Part shown: in pieces, positions 49,878-60,599 of the stretch | Numbering within the stretch: the first letter of the stretch is position 1 | Layout of the letters: each line of letters begins with the position of its first letter | Source: Trichuris trichiura | Lineage: Eukaryota; Nematoda; Enoplea; Trichinellida; Trichuridae | NCBI GenBank assembly: GCA_037903355.1 | Contig: JBAJFE010000037.1 | Coordinates: forward strand, 1-64,000 | Length of the DNA: 64,000 bases | Direction of reading: 5' to 3' | Position numbers and translations under genes: made by a program | Notes under the pieces: model-generated | Database searches by the model: none | Seen by the model: the letters and a program-made list of their open reading frames with translations, nothing else | Told to the model about the DNA's origin: nothing

Positions 49878-49987
49878 AGATAATCTTCCAAGAGTGGCAT
49901 AGAATCGTCACCTTCAGGTATGGGTTCTGCGTAGGCAACGACGGCTAGAGCAACGAATAACAATCCAAAGTGAAGATACGAGACCAT
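49473..49987 (-). CDS. Secreted Pro/Gly/Phe-rich peptide gene A (82 residues, two exons)
   Basis: Exon 49912-49987 encodes the signal peptide [20 protein letters not shown] plus EPIPE. A phase-1 intron (gtgacg...ttag, carrying an (AT)n tract) leads to 49473-49645. That exon encodes an acidic propeptide (DGYLYHEDGHNIEKR) and, after Lys-Arg, a 42-residue mature peptide: HFPG, then PRPGFG-type repeats, ending GPHGK. Expected route: secretory pathway, with furin/convertase cleavage at KR. The final Gly-Lys could be an amidation signal. A TATA box (gtatatatatacc) lies about 75 bases upstream, and an AATAAA overlaps the stop codon. A cttgcag two bases before ATG may be a trans-splice acceptor. It is one of five paralogues in tandem. 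I do not recognise a named family; the layout resembles antimicrobial or neuropeptide-like precursors, but activity is unknown. Confidence 0.85.
49830..49874. repeat. (AT)n microsatellite in the intron of peptide gene A
   Basis: About 22 AT repeats. Shorter versions stand at the same intron position in genes C and D. Confidence 0.9.
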
Positions 49988-50054
49988 TTCTGCAAGTAAA
50001 GAGGACGCTTTCCTTTCACTTAGCAGAGTACACTGCACGACTCAATGAACTCCG

Positions 50055-50072
50055 CTGGTATATATATACATG
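50055..50072 (-). promoter_or_regulatory. TATA box of peptide gene A
   Basis: gtatatatatacc, read on the minus strand, about 75 bases upstream of the ATG. The same element stands at equal distance before genes C, D and (as a shorter tatatacg form) E, within otherwise conserved upstream sequence. Confidence 0.7.
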
Positions 50073-50910
50073 TCTTCAAGGTGACCACGCAACCAATTGA
50101 TTGCTAATGAACCCACTCAAGCAGATCCTGTCGTTTACAAAAAGCTTGCTTCAGGTCTATTCTGCCAATTTGTGCGACAGTTTCCAACGGTCAATCAAAA
50201 ATGAAAGAACAAAACCAGTGCGCAGCAAATTCCAACAAACGCCAGGTACCAGAACCAGCGGGACAAAGCAGCACGGCGACTGGGATAATTTATGCACACG
50301 CAGACTTCATTATATCAAACTTAACTAGATCTTGTAGGCTACATATAGTTTTACAGCTCCTATTTGACCACGGTGCTCATAGCCCACGCAGAAGGAAGTA
50401 CCTATTTTCAATCAAAAGCGAATCTATAGCGGCGATAGTAGGCGCAGTGAACTTATCTTCGTTCTAGTTAGAAATGGGAACTTACAAAAAACACCAACGA
50501 TATTCACTCCTTGAAAACACGAGTTACCTGCTGCAATATACGAAACAGTTGTATACATTTTTACCGGCACGAACAATAAATTAGAATAAGAAATATTTAA
50601 AAACTAGTTCAGAACGTTCAGTGGATCAAGGTAAATGAGCAGAGAAAACATCCCAATCTAATCACGTGCAGGTTGGCTTTCCTTAAATCTCTACTTGAAT
50701 ATTACTACTGCACTCCTTGATGTGCAGCGAGGTGCGCGCAACAACAAGCAACTCAAGTCGACAAAACAATTTTTGAAAAGTTCCGTTCAGCGCGGACTTT
50801 GAAAAAAAATTTCTCGCACAATGTTCGAAACTGCCTTTTTTAAAATGATCTACTATACACATAGGTGAAATGGAAAATGGATGCCATAAGACGCTTCGCC
50901 TTCAAAAATA

Positions 50911-52102
50911 CAGTCGGCCTTCGTTATCCGCGGATTCTATACAACGCGGTTTGTCCGGCGTGAAATAGCGGCGTCGTCTTTCACACGGCAGTACACGAAA
51001 TAAATCCTAGAACAGTCAATGGTTGCTGGAAGCGTTTGTAGAGAGACAGTCAGTGAATGCGAGGACTTAGGTGCCATCGATGAGGAGGTCATGGGCATAG
51101 TGAATATTGCCAAGGAGTTGGGAGGTGAGGGTTTTACCGACATGATAGAAGACGACATGAGGGAGCACATAGAGATTGTGGAGAAGCGTTCATCTGGAAC
51201 CGTGGAGGAACTCGAGGAGCTGATGCAATCACCTACGGCCAGCGATGACGACGTTACGGAAGATACAGGAGCTTAAAAACATTCGGATTGGATGCTGCAA
51301 AAGCTTGCCAGTATCTTCCAGCAAGCGCAGATCCTAAAGGATATGATTGCTGAATACAATCCACCCATGGAACGTGGCACCATGGTTACACGAGGAATAA
51401 CGGCTTCATTGAAGCCGTTAAAAGATTTATTTGATAAAGCGAAGAAAAGGCAGATACAACTCCCTAGAACAATGTTTTTAAATAAAGCTCCAGCAGCTGC
51501 GGAGCCTAATATTTTAACACGAGAAGTTTCGCTACTGACAAGTTCAAGAAACCGTAGGTCTGACGGTTCTCCAGGAGATCTGCGTCCACCTACAGAAAGT
51601 GAGTGAATTGATTCATGATGCCCCAAACGTTTCTGCCGTAGACGATTTGCTCTATGTGAACGTGTTCTGTGTGATGTTCACTATTTCTGCTTAAGTGCAC
51701 CAATATATTTTATATTTACCTGCTCTGTACCCATTCCGCGCACCAGTACATCGTTTAGCTCATTAAAGCAAAGAGTTTTCCCGGCGTTTAAGAAAGAGTA
51801 TCCTACCTTGATCCGTTCTTGTATCTAACTGCCTCGACTCTGACCGCTGGCCCCATTGGAGAAGCGCAGTCTTATTGATATCATTATTTCGTAGCTAGAT
51901 TGTGTAGGACCAAGCTTAGAAGGATCACTTGGTATGATAACCGTTCCGGAAGGAATTCAAAGAGGCAAGACGAAATACGCGATATAGAATAGAAGCTATT
52001 TGGTCTTTTTCATAGGGTATGCTACACAACGCGGACTCAGCTTAACACGGTGAAACGCTCAAAATTTTGGACGAATTAAGTGCGGATAACAAGCGCCGAC
52101 TG
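50911..52102 (+). mobile_element. Dead Tigger/pogo-type DNA transposon
   Basis: The left end cagtcggccttcgttatccg and the right end (reverse: gcagtcggcgcttgttatcc) are recognisable Tigger terminal repeats. At only 1192 bp it is internally deleted: the N-terminal DNA-binding and DDE parts are missing. It separates peptide units A and B. Confidence 0.8.
51000..51606 (+). pseudogene. Tigger transposase C-terminal remnant
   Basis: The start reads TVNGCWKRL, like the TIxxCWRKC end of Tigger DDE domains, then shifts frame. 51019-51276 reads GIVNIAKELGGEGFTDMIED, the acidic Tigger tail. After an in-frame TAA at 51274-51276 the same frame continues (MLQKLASIFQQAQILKDMIA to TMFLNKAP), matching the C-terminal helical region of this family. 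The frameshift, internal stop and missing catalytic core show it is inactive. Confidence 0.75.
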
Positions 52103-52374
52103 CAACTAATAAGCATGGAGGTTGAACTGTTCAGTTCGAAGTTCGATTAATTAACATTAAGCATCTTGACTCGAGATCTGTTATACGACATGCGCCAATT
52201 CTAAAAGCACGGTTGGTCAAAGTTTGCTGCAAAACCATAGTCCCGCGCTTAGATGCAAACGTTTATTTTAGACTCCGAAAAATCAAACTGCACTGCTAAT
52301 TGTAAGCGATCATGCCGACTGCACAAGCTCTTCTGTGCATTCTACGTTCTCTTCTCTCATCACCGAACGATTTA

Positions 52375-52559
52375 TTACCAATGGTGATGATGATGATGGT
52401 GCCCAAATCCGGGTCTCATTCCAAAGCCAGGTCTCATTCCAAAGCCAGGTCCCATTCCAAAGCCGGGTCTCATTCCAAAGCCAGGTCCGAAGCCAGGTCG
52501 CGGTCCAAAGAATTGCCTTTTCTCAATGTTATGACCATCTTCATGGTAAAAGTAGCCAT
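52375..52559 (-). pseudogene. Secreted-peptide copy B, second exon only (signal exon deleted)
   Basis: This exon encodes the propeptide [15 protein letters not shown] and a mature peptide QFFGPRPGFG followed by repeats of GMRPGFG type, then GHHHHHHHW: seven His and a final Trp. The reading frame is intact. But upstream, where A, C and D have the signal exon and promoter, sequence breaks off near 52750 and resumes in the unit's far flank (gttcgaaactgtctttctc) near 52840. The signal exon and promoter are therefore deleted and the copy is probably silent, unless it splices to a neighbour's first exon. Confidence 0.75.
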
Positions 52560-53186
52560 CTATGGTAATATATACAAGCTAAAAAACTGCTCGGCAAGTA
52601 TCCTTGATTATTAAGTTTTTCCTAAAAGTCCACCTGCTCATGCTTAAAGGAATTCAAAACATATCTAATAGTCCTGACTGAATTTATGGAAAGTCAAAAA
52701 TAAGCGTTAACTACAAGTGCTAATATTTTACCTCAAGAATCATTACATACATACACATACATGTCGCCCATTACCCCTTTGATGATGCCGCACCAACTTC
52801 CGGTGGGGCACGATAGGACAACACCCGAAATTTCCCGCACAATGTTCGAAACTGTCTTTCTCAAAAAGATCCACTGTACACGTAGATGAAATGGAAAAAT
52901 AGAAGTAATATGATGCTACGTCTTCAGAAATAAAAAGGAAAATACATGGAAGTTGGACTATTTAACATGAAGTATCTTGACTCAAGGTCCCTTATACAAT
53001 ATGCGACAATTCTAAAAGCAGGATTAGTAAAAGTTTGCGGCAAAATCATAATCACGAGCTTAAATAAATGCATTTATTTAGACACCGAACATCAAACTCC
53101 ACTGCTAACGGTAAATCACCATGCCAATTGCACAAGCACTTCTCTACATTTCACGCTGTCTTCACTGATCACCGAACGATTTATAA

Positions 53187-54212
53187 TCAACGGCGCCCAA
53201 AGCCCGGTCTCCCTGCAAGGATAGGTCCCGGCGGAAAGCCTGGTCGCGGCCGCGGAAAGCCAGGTCGCGGCGGAAAGCCAGGTCGTGGCGGAAAACCAGG
53301 TCGTGGCGGAAAGCCAGGTCGCGGCGGAAAACCAGGTCGCGGAGGAAAGCCAGGCCGCGGCGGAAAGCCAGGTCGCGGTCGAAACATTTGCCTTTTCTCT
53401 ACGTTATGCCCGTCTTCGTGGTAAAAGTAGCCATCTATGATAATACATACAAGCTAACAAAGTGCTCGGCAGGTATCTTTGATCCTTAAGTTTTTCGTAA
53501 AAGTCTGCCTGCTAGTGTTTAAAGGAAATCTAAAGAAATCGACAACTCCAGACTGAACTTGTGGAAAATCAAAAATATGCGTTAACTACAAGTATTAATG
53601 TTACACTTCAAGAACATAATTACAAACGGCTTCTAAAGTACAATATTACTACATGTAGTATTAATATTATACTTCTAGTATATTGTTTTAAACATACGGG
53701 TATATATAGTTTATTTACTCGTTGTTGCTCTTTTGTTGGTGCGTCACCGTCGCGGAAGGTCGGTTGGGCACTCCCTGCACCCGCTGACTGACTACATGGG
53801 AACAAGACCCGACGGCTCAAGATAGAGCTGACAGCTGAGGTCTCTGCCAAAGTCGGTCAGATGCAGTGGCTTGCAAACATGATGACCGAACCGACGGGAG
53901 GCACACTTAGCGCTGATAACGGGTCTCCATTCAACCGAAAGCTTTGTAACATAACGTTCATGAAATAAACGTTATTTTAACGAACGAGTTGCGAGAACCG
54001 CAAAATTATAAGAAACGTTTGCAAAAACGTACCCGTTAGGAAGGAAGAAAGAAAAAAGAAAAATGAAAACATTAAGAATCATTACATACATATATATATG
54101 CATGATAATCTGCAAAAAGTGGCACAAAGTCGTCACCTTCAGGTATAGGTCCTGCGTAGGCAACGACGGCTAGAGCAACGAATAACAATCCAAAGTGAAG
54201 ATACGAGACCAT
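53187..54212 (-). CDS. Secreted Pro/Arg/Phe-rich peptide gene C (107 residues, two exons)
   Basis: Signal exon 54137-54212 is almost identical to that of gene A ([20 protein letters not shown]), with Gly instead of Glu at the start of the propeptide. Exon 53187-53434 gives [15 protein letters not shown], then a mature peptide starting [10 protein letters not shown]. It repeats PPRPGF seven times, unlike the Gly-rich repeats of the other copies, and ends AGRPGFGRR. Lys-Arg is the expected cleavage site. The terminal Gly-Arg-Arg would allow processing to an amidated Phe end. The mature peptide is strongly basic. The intron is about 700 bases because a ~450-bp element is inserted. TATA box and upstream flank are as in genes A and D. 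Function unknown. Confidence 0.82.
53615..54070 (+). mobile_element. Insertion with a decayed hammerhead-like motif, in the intron of gene C (element f)
   Basis: About 450 bases interrupt intron sequence that is continuous in gene D (acactttaagaatcattcc). Within it, 53911-53950 reads CG-CTGATAA-C-GGGTC...ACC-GAAA-GCTT: the family motif with decayed stem II and a mutated core (CTGATAA for CTGANGA). A frame of about 50 codons ([20 protein letters not shown]) runs across part of the insert and might be a retroelement remnant. Target duplication not clear. Confidence 0.5.
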
Positions 54213-55399
54213 TTCTGGAAGTAAGGAGCACGCTTGCCTTTCACTTGGCAGAGTACACTGCACGACTAAATGAACTGCGTTGGTATATATATACATGTTT
54301 TCAAGGTGACCACGCCACCAATTAATTCCTAAGGAACCCACTCAAGCAGATCCGGTCCTTACAAAAAACTCGTCTCGGGCCTGTCCTGTCAATTAATGCT
54401 GCAGTTTCCAACGGTCAATCAAAAATGAAAGAACGAAACCAGTGCGCAGCAAATTCCAACAAACGCCAGGTACCAGAACTAGCGGAACAAAGCAGCACGG
54501 CGACTGGGATAATTTATGCACACATCCTTAAATCAAACTTAACTGGATCTTGCGGGCTACATATATTTTTACAGCTCCTACTTGACTAGCTGCTCGTACC
54601 CTACGCGAAACGAAAAACGCATTTTCACCCAAAAAATAATCTATAGCAGCGATAGTTGGCGTAGGGAACTTATCTTCCTTCCAGTTAGAAGTGGGAACTT
54701 AGAACAAACGCCAACGAAATTCACCCCTTGAAAACATGAGTTACCTGCTGCAATATACGAAACAGTTGTTTACATTTTTACTTACACAAGGAAATACCAG
54801 AAAAGGTATTATTTAAAAAGTTCGGAAAGTTCAGCAGATGGAAATGAACGAGCAGAGAGAACCTGATCGAATCACACGCAGGTTGGCGTACCAGAAATAT
54901 TTACTTAAACCCTACTACTGCAGTTCTTCATGTGCAGAAAGGCGCGCGCAACAACTAACTCAAACAGACGAAACAATTTTTTAAAAAATTCCGGTCAACG
55001 CGGTCTTTGAAAAGCAATTTTCTGCATAATGTTCGAAACTGCCTTTTTCTAAAACATTGCCTGTAAATATAAATGAAATGGAAAAATGCATTCCATAAGA
55101 TGCTTCGTCTTCAAAAATAAATAACAAGCAAAACACATGGAAGTTAGACTGCTCAGTCGGAAGTCGCACTAGTTAACATTAAGCATCTTGACTCAAGATC
55201 TATCATACGATATGGGTCAGTTCCACAAGCACGATTGGTAAACGTATGCGGCAAAACTAAAATCCCGAGCTTAGACGTGAACATTTACTTTAGAATCCGA
55301 AAAATCAAACTGCACTGCTAACTGTAAATCATGATGCCAATTGCACAAGCTCTTCTCTGCATTTCACGCTGTGTTCAGTGATCACCGAACGATTTATTA

Positions 55400-55986
55400 C
55401 TAATGGTGATGATGATGGTGCCCAAATCCAGGTCTCATTCCAGGGAAAGGTCTCGGGCCAAAGCCAGGTCCCCGTCCAAAGGCGGGTCCGCGTCCAAAAC
55501 CGTGTCCGCGTCCAAAACCGGGACCCCGTCCAAAGCCGGGTCCGCGTCCAAAGCCGCGACCACGTCCCAAACCGCGACCCCGTCCAAAGCCGGGTCTCCG
55601 TCCAAAACCCGGTCCAAAGCCAGGTCGCGGTCCAAGGAATTGCCTTTTCTCTATGTTATGCCCATCTTCGTGAGAGAAATAGCCATCTAAGCTAATATGA
55701 ACAAGCTAAAGAAATTTCTCTGCAAGTAACTTTGCTCGCTAAGTTATTCCTAAAAGTTCAACTGCTGATGCTTAAAGTAATTCGAAAGATATCGATTACC
55801 CCTATGTGGAAAATCAAAAATAAGCGTTAACTACAAGTATTAATATTACACTTTAAGAATCATTCCATATATATGCAAGATAATCTGCGAACGTGGCATA
55901 GACTTGTCACCTTCAGGTATAGGTTCTGCGTAGGCAACGACGGCTAGAGCAACGAATAACAATCCAAAGTGAAGATACGAGACCAT
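55400..55986 (-). CDS. Secreted Gly/Arg/Phe-rich peptide gene D with His6 end (120 residues, two exons)
   Basis: Signal exon 55911-55986 ([25 protein letters not shown]) and exon 55400-55686 join through the conserved phase-1 intron. After propeptide DGYFSHEDGHNIEKR comes a mature peptide starting QFLGPRPGFG, with repeats of the type RGPGFG, RGRGFG and RGHGFG, then RPFPGMRPGFG and six His. The Trp codon that ends copy B (TGG) is TAG here, so D ends one residue earlier. Lys-Arg cleavage would leave an N-terminal Gln that can cyclise. The very basic Gly/Arg-rich body with a poly-His end suggests membrane or metal binding, but this is inference. An AATAAA starts two bases after the stop. Confidence 0.85.
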
Positions 55987-56904
55987 TCCTGCAAGTAAGG
56001 AGGGCGCTTTCCTTTCACTTAGCGGAGTACACTGCACGACTCAGTGAACTGCGTTTGTATATATATACATGTTTTCAAGGTGACCACGCAACCAATTGAT
56101 TCCTGAAGAACCCACTCAAGCAGATCTTTTGGATTAAAAAAAAGTGCTTCAGGCCTGTTCTGTCAATTAAAGCTGCAGTTTCCAAAGGTCAACCAAAATG
56201 GACGAACGAAACTGGTCGGCTGCAAATTACCACAAACGCCAGGTACCAGAACCAGCAGAGAAAAGCAGCACTGCGACTGGAGTAATTTATGTACACGCAG
56301 ACTTCATTATATCAAACTTAACTGGATCTTGTAGGCAACATATATTTTTACAGCTCCTATTTGACCCCGGTGCTCGTAGCCCACGCAGAAGGAAAAACGC
56401 ATTTTCAATCAAGAGGTAGTCTATAGCTGCGAATAGTGGGTGCAGTGAACTTATTTTCGTTCTATTTAGAACTGGGAACTTACAAAACACACCAACGACA
56501 TTCACCCCCTGGAAACATGAGTTACCTGACGCGATATACGAAACAGTTGTTTACATTTGTACCGACATAAACAATAAACTAGAGTAGGAAATATTTAAAA
56601 ACCAGCTCAGAAAGTTCAGTGGATCAAGGTAAACGAGCAGAGAAAACACCTGAATCCAATCACATGCAGGTTGGGTCTCCTGAAAACTCTACTAGAACTA
56701 CTACTGTGGCGCTTGATGTGGAACGAGGTGCGCAGAACAACAGGCAGGTCAAACCAAAAAATAATTCTTTAAAAACTTCCGCTCATCGCGGTTTTTGAAA
56801 AAAAATTTCGCGCTTAATGTTCGAAACTGCCTTTTTCAAGAAGGACCACTGTACATATAGATGAAATGGAAAAATGGATGCGATATGATGCTTAGTCTTC
56901 AGAA

Positions 56905-58800
56905 ATAATTAATAAGGAAAGCATATAGAAGTTGAGGACTTTGCGGATGCAATTTCAAACGGACCAGTGCTCGCTCCGTAAATCGCTGTCTAATAACGCG
57001 AAGTTCACAAAAAGACAACCAGGCTTAAGCCTGCTTCTTTCTTACGAATGTTTTCGACTTGCTCATAAAACAACGCGCATTTACCAATAAAAGCAGGTTG
57101 CAGCCAGAGTCAAAGCATTAAAACTACAAGGTTCAGTAAACAAAGATCAAAACGATTCACAACTTCTTTTGAATAAAAGATTATTGGAAATTTTATCGAA
57201 TCATAAATATCAGCCTCAGAAACCAATTGATACAACTCAATGGTAGCCGAAGCAGTTAATTTTGCAGAATGTCTATTTCCTTGTTGGGTGTGTTGCAATT
57301 TGCAGCCCACGCGACTCAGCTCACCGTACTACCACGCTCCAGAATAGTGATGTAGTGCACCCAGTTCAAGACACCCACTGCTCATCATTAACAAAAAACT
57401 TAACAACAGCTTGACGCGCCGCAATGCACCGTTTCAAGTTCGTTGCCTGTACGCGTAGTAGGAAACTAGTTTTAACCTCGGAATTCTTTCTTTCCTACTA
57501 GGTGTGCCGACTTCAATAAACGATTAGTAATTCACAAATTAATGAAAACTAAAAGGAGAAAATCAACATCCTATCTTTAAACAGCATCAAATTGCTGATG
57601 ACACTGATGCATGATACGTAGCAGCTACTTTGAGATAGTCGACGCTTCTTATAGCATTAAAAGAAATGCTTTCATCATCGCAAAGAAAGTGAACTTTGAG
57701 AAGAGGGAATTGAATAAACCACAAGAGAAGCAAAATTCATTTAGTTAGCTGCCAGAGACCTGTTCACATTTTCTACAATGTGAATACCTTAAATCCAGCT
57801 CAATATTAACACTTAGTATTGCTTTGCATCTTTATGGAACAGCCTGCAGTGTGGTATGATACGCTGCACATTAAATGCTTGCGCACATGAGCCTGATGTA
57901 AGTAGAACGGTTAAACGACCGCCATTTGTCACCTGCGCTGAAGAAGAAACAATTTAGTTCTTTAGGCTAGGTTCAAAACGCTTACGAAGTGGCCTTGTCG
58001 CATTGAAAGAAAGTTTTGCAAAACAACTCCTCATGTTTAGTTCAATTACAGCTGCAGGAATTACCTATCAACAAGAGCGTTCCATAGGATTATATAAACT
58101 ACGCTTCACATGTACGCTAATGGCTGAGATGAACTCACGGATGACAAGGTATAAATATATTCCATACTGTTTGTTCTCATACAACGCGGTTTTGGAATTG
58201 TAAAATCTCACATAATGACATTCCGTTTTCAGTCATATTGAATCTTACCGGCCCAGAAGGAAAGACATATAGCAAAGGCTCCTTCTATTTTCATTCAACC
58301 AGACTGAGTACTGCCCACGTTCTGATCTAATGCGCGGCGTATGGCCACGCATAAGCGAATGGATGGTTGTACCGTGGCAAAAACGTTTGCAATTCTTACC
58401 AGAAGATAAAACTTCCGACTGGCCGTTAAGAACATTGTGGAAGCCTGCAGAAATGTATCGAAACGACGCCTACAGCGTGTTTGATCCAACATCCCAGACC
58501 TGATCCATGCTTTTAAAGATTTTATGCCTTAAGTTACTGAAAGCTGCATTTGGCTGGAAAACAGACCTGGCTTTGGAGACGTGGAATATAAAAACTTTAA
58601 AGATGTACCGAACCGTCAAACGAATGACCTGCTCAGTGAGGACCTGCAGGGGAAGCAGAAGGAAGAAAGGCGCAGGTGATGATGACAACTAGGAAGCTCT
58701 TCCGCGACAACTAACAATTGCTGAGCTACCGGATGTGACTCGAAGACAATAACACTAACGCGGCAGAATAGCTATAAAATGTATTCGAACTGGCTTAAGG
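56905..58800. repeat. Left arm of a large inverted duplication
   Basis: Matches 61.59-64.0 kb in reverse, with many substitutions but in constant order. Examples: ctaataacgcgaagttcaca (56993), gcagcccacgcgactcagct (57302), ccgccatttgtcacctgcgc (57920), tatataaactacgcttcaca (58090) and caacaattgctgagctaccgg-like sequence near 58720. Contains a conserved TATA-like tatataaactacgc followed by ATGGCTGAGATGAA and a gtataaa donor, but no convincing gene. Confidence 0.85.
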
Positions 58801-60130
58801 TCTATAGGCATGAAAGCAGTATGAAGGAGAACATGTGCAAAACAAAATAATCCGCAATTCCATTTTACTCCGAGGAAAAAAGACTGTCACGGCGACGAAA
58901 CGCAGCTTTGTAAGTTTAATAACACCTACGCTCACCCTGAATCAAGCATGGCGAAATTTAAAAAAAACTAAGTGCAACTAACGTCAGTTCTTTTCTAAGT
59001 ATGCGGGCACTTCCAGGACTCAGAGAATTTTGCTCAATACCGTATAGACGCAGGCATGTCAGTCGTGAAAGCCATTTTGAACTCTATTTGCTGCAAAGAG
59101 TTGCACTATAAAAAGCTGCTCTGTTAATATATCATCCCCATGAAAGGAAAGAACATGTTAAGTAAATTCTTTTTAAAAGGAATTTTAGCTTCATCGCGTG
59201 GCCGTTAGTAGAACAAAGCGGATATTTTCTCGAGAACTCCATTCGCAACGCAGCTGAGTTGTTGGCTAGAAGGACCTTTTGCCCTGAATCGCCATTTTTG
59301 TATACTTCCAGTGCCTTCAACAACGCCACGTGTTCCCGAATTGTATAAAAACTAAACCGCCGGTCATGATGAGGATTATCTCCGAGCTGTCGCCGTATGA
59401 TATGGGCTTTTCGCGGGGAAAAAACTTTACAACGCAAGACGTCATGGCTTCGCAAACAAAATTCCTTGATTCGCTTAGAATTATCAAGATGACGCAACTT
59501 CTGATAGATCACTTCATTGGTAACCTAACCTCAACTGGAATGCAGTAAGCAATAAACTAATCACGAGGTGAGAGAAACAAGCAATCGCAACTTCGTTCCA
59601 AAGGTAGGTCAAAAAATGAGCAGTCTCGTTGAATCAGCAAACTCAGTTTACGCATAAACACATAACTGATACGGGACAGACATCAACGCAGGTGACTCGT
59701 AAACATATACGCAAGCGCTTACGCGCACGATGGAGAATAATATGAAGGAACACAGTTCTGCATAATTTACAAAAGAAAGCTTATGGCCTACTACTGGAAT
59801 GACACCGATTCATGTCAACCTTTAATGTGCAAACGCTTTTCAATTTATATTTATTGTGTCGAGCGAGTTTTCGACTGATTTGTTTGCGTGTAAGTCTCAA
59901 ACGGCATTTCGAGAGGCAAAAAAGATGCTTTGCACTCTTCACGCAGTGCTGTACAGTGGAAAGTTTCGCATAAGACAAACCGTTTCTTACTCACAAAGAC
60001 ACACTGAACCACAGAATAACATAATGCACTTCGGTTTTTTTCAGCTTTTTTCAATAAACCATGATTAATACGTCGGTTTTGCAATAGAGAAAACGTAAAA
60101 ATTGCCAATCTTGTATTTGTCCAAAAAAGT
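58800..60130. other. Spacer of the inverted duplication, no gene recognised
   Basis: A minus-strand frame of 126 codons at 59132-59512 is open (MIYQKLRHLDNSKRIKEFCL start) but overlaps open frames on the other strand and shows no recognisable domain. Confidence 0.4.
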
Positions 60131-60242
60131 TTATTCCAACCACCAAAAAATCAAAAGCGCACTGAAAATGTTTTCACCGTTCAGGGCCGCAAGACATGAT
60201 TTGTCATGTGATCCTCTCAAACTTTACCAGTCAACGATTCAA

Positions 60243-60548
60243 TTACCAGCCGAAGGGGCGAGGACGAAAAGGGGGAGGAGGAAATGGACGGTAGCCACCA
60301 TACATTCCAAATGGACCACCGAAAAACTGCCTCTTTTCAATAACGTGCACATCTTCATCAGGGGACAGATACACTCCGTCTAAGGTAACAAAAGCAAGCT
60401 AAATAAACAGCTGAAGAAGCTTAAACCGGATGGATAATAATTAAAGGACAAAAACTGGCATAGAATGGTCACCTTCCGGCATGGGTTCTCCGTAGGCAAA
60501 GGCCGCCAAAGCAACGAGTAATAATGCAAAGCGAAGACACGAGACCAT
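60243..60548 (-). CDS. Secreted peptide gene E, most diverged copy (70 residues, two exons)
   Basis: Signal exon 60473-60548 (MVSCLRFALLLVALAAFAYG-EPMPE) and exon 60243-60379 keep the phase-1 intron at the same codon as genes A, C and D. The propeptide reads DGVYLSPDEDVHVIEKR. The mature peptide, after Lys-Arg, starts QFFGGPFGMYGGYRPF and ends RPRPFGW. It has no long repeat and is only 30 residues. It combines the QFF start and final Trp of copy B with Gly/Tyr-rich sequence like nematode Gly-rich antimicrobial-type peptides, so it may be closest to the ancestral form (inference). A TATA box (tcgtatatatacg) lies upstream. It sits between the arms of the inverted duplication. Confidence 0.82.
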
Positions 60549-60599
60549 GCTTGCACGCAGTGGGGACACTCTCCTTTCACTTAGTGGAACACACTGTAC

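Noticed and set aside
52375..52405. His7 codons as a cloning-vector or expression-tag contaminant
   Set aside because: A paralogous His6 end at 55400-55420 lies in homologous genomic flank, and both join conserved repeat codons.
49354..55695. Plus-strand frames reading [34 protein letters not shown] and similar
   Set aside because: Antisense of the peptide genes' second exons. The minus strand has signal exon, intron, Lys-Arg site and TATA; the plus strand has none.
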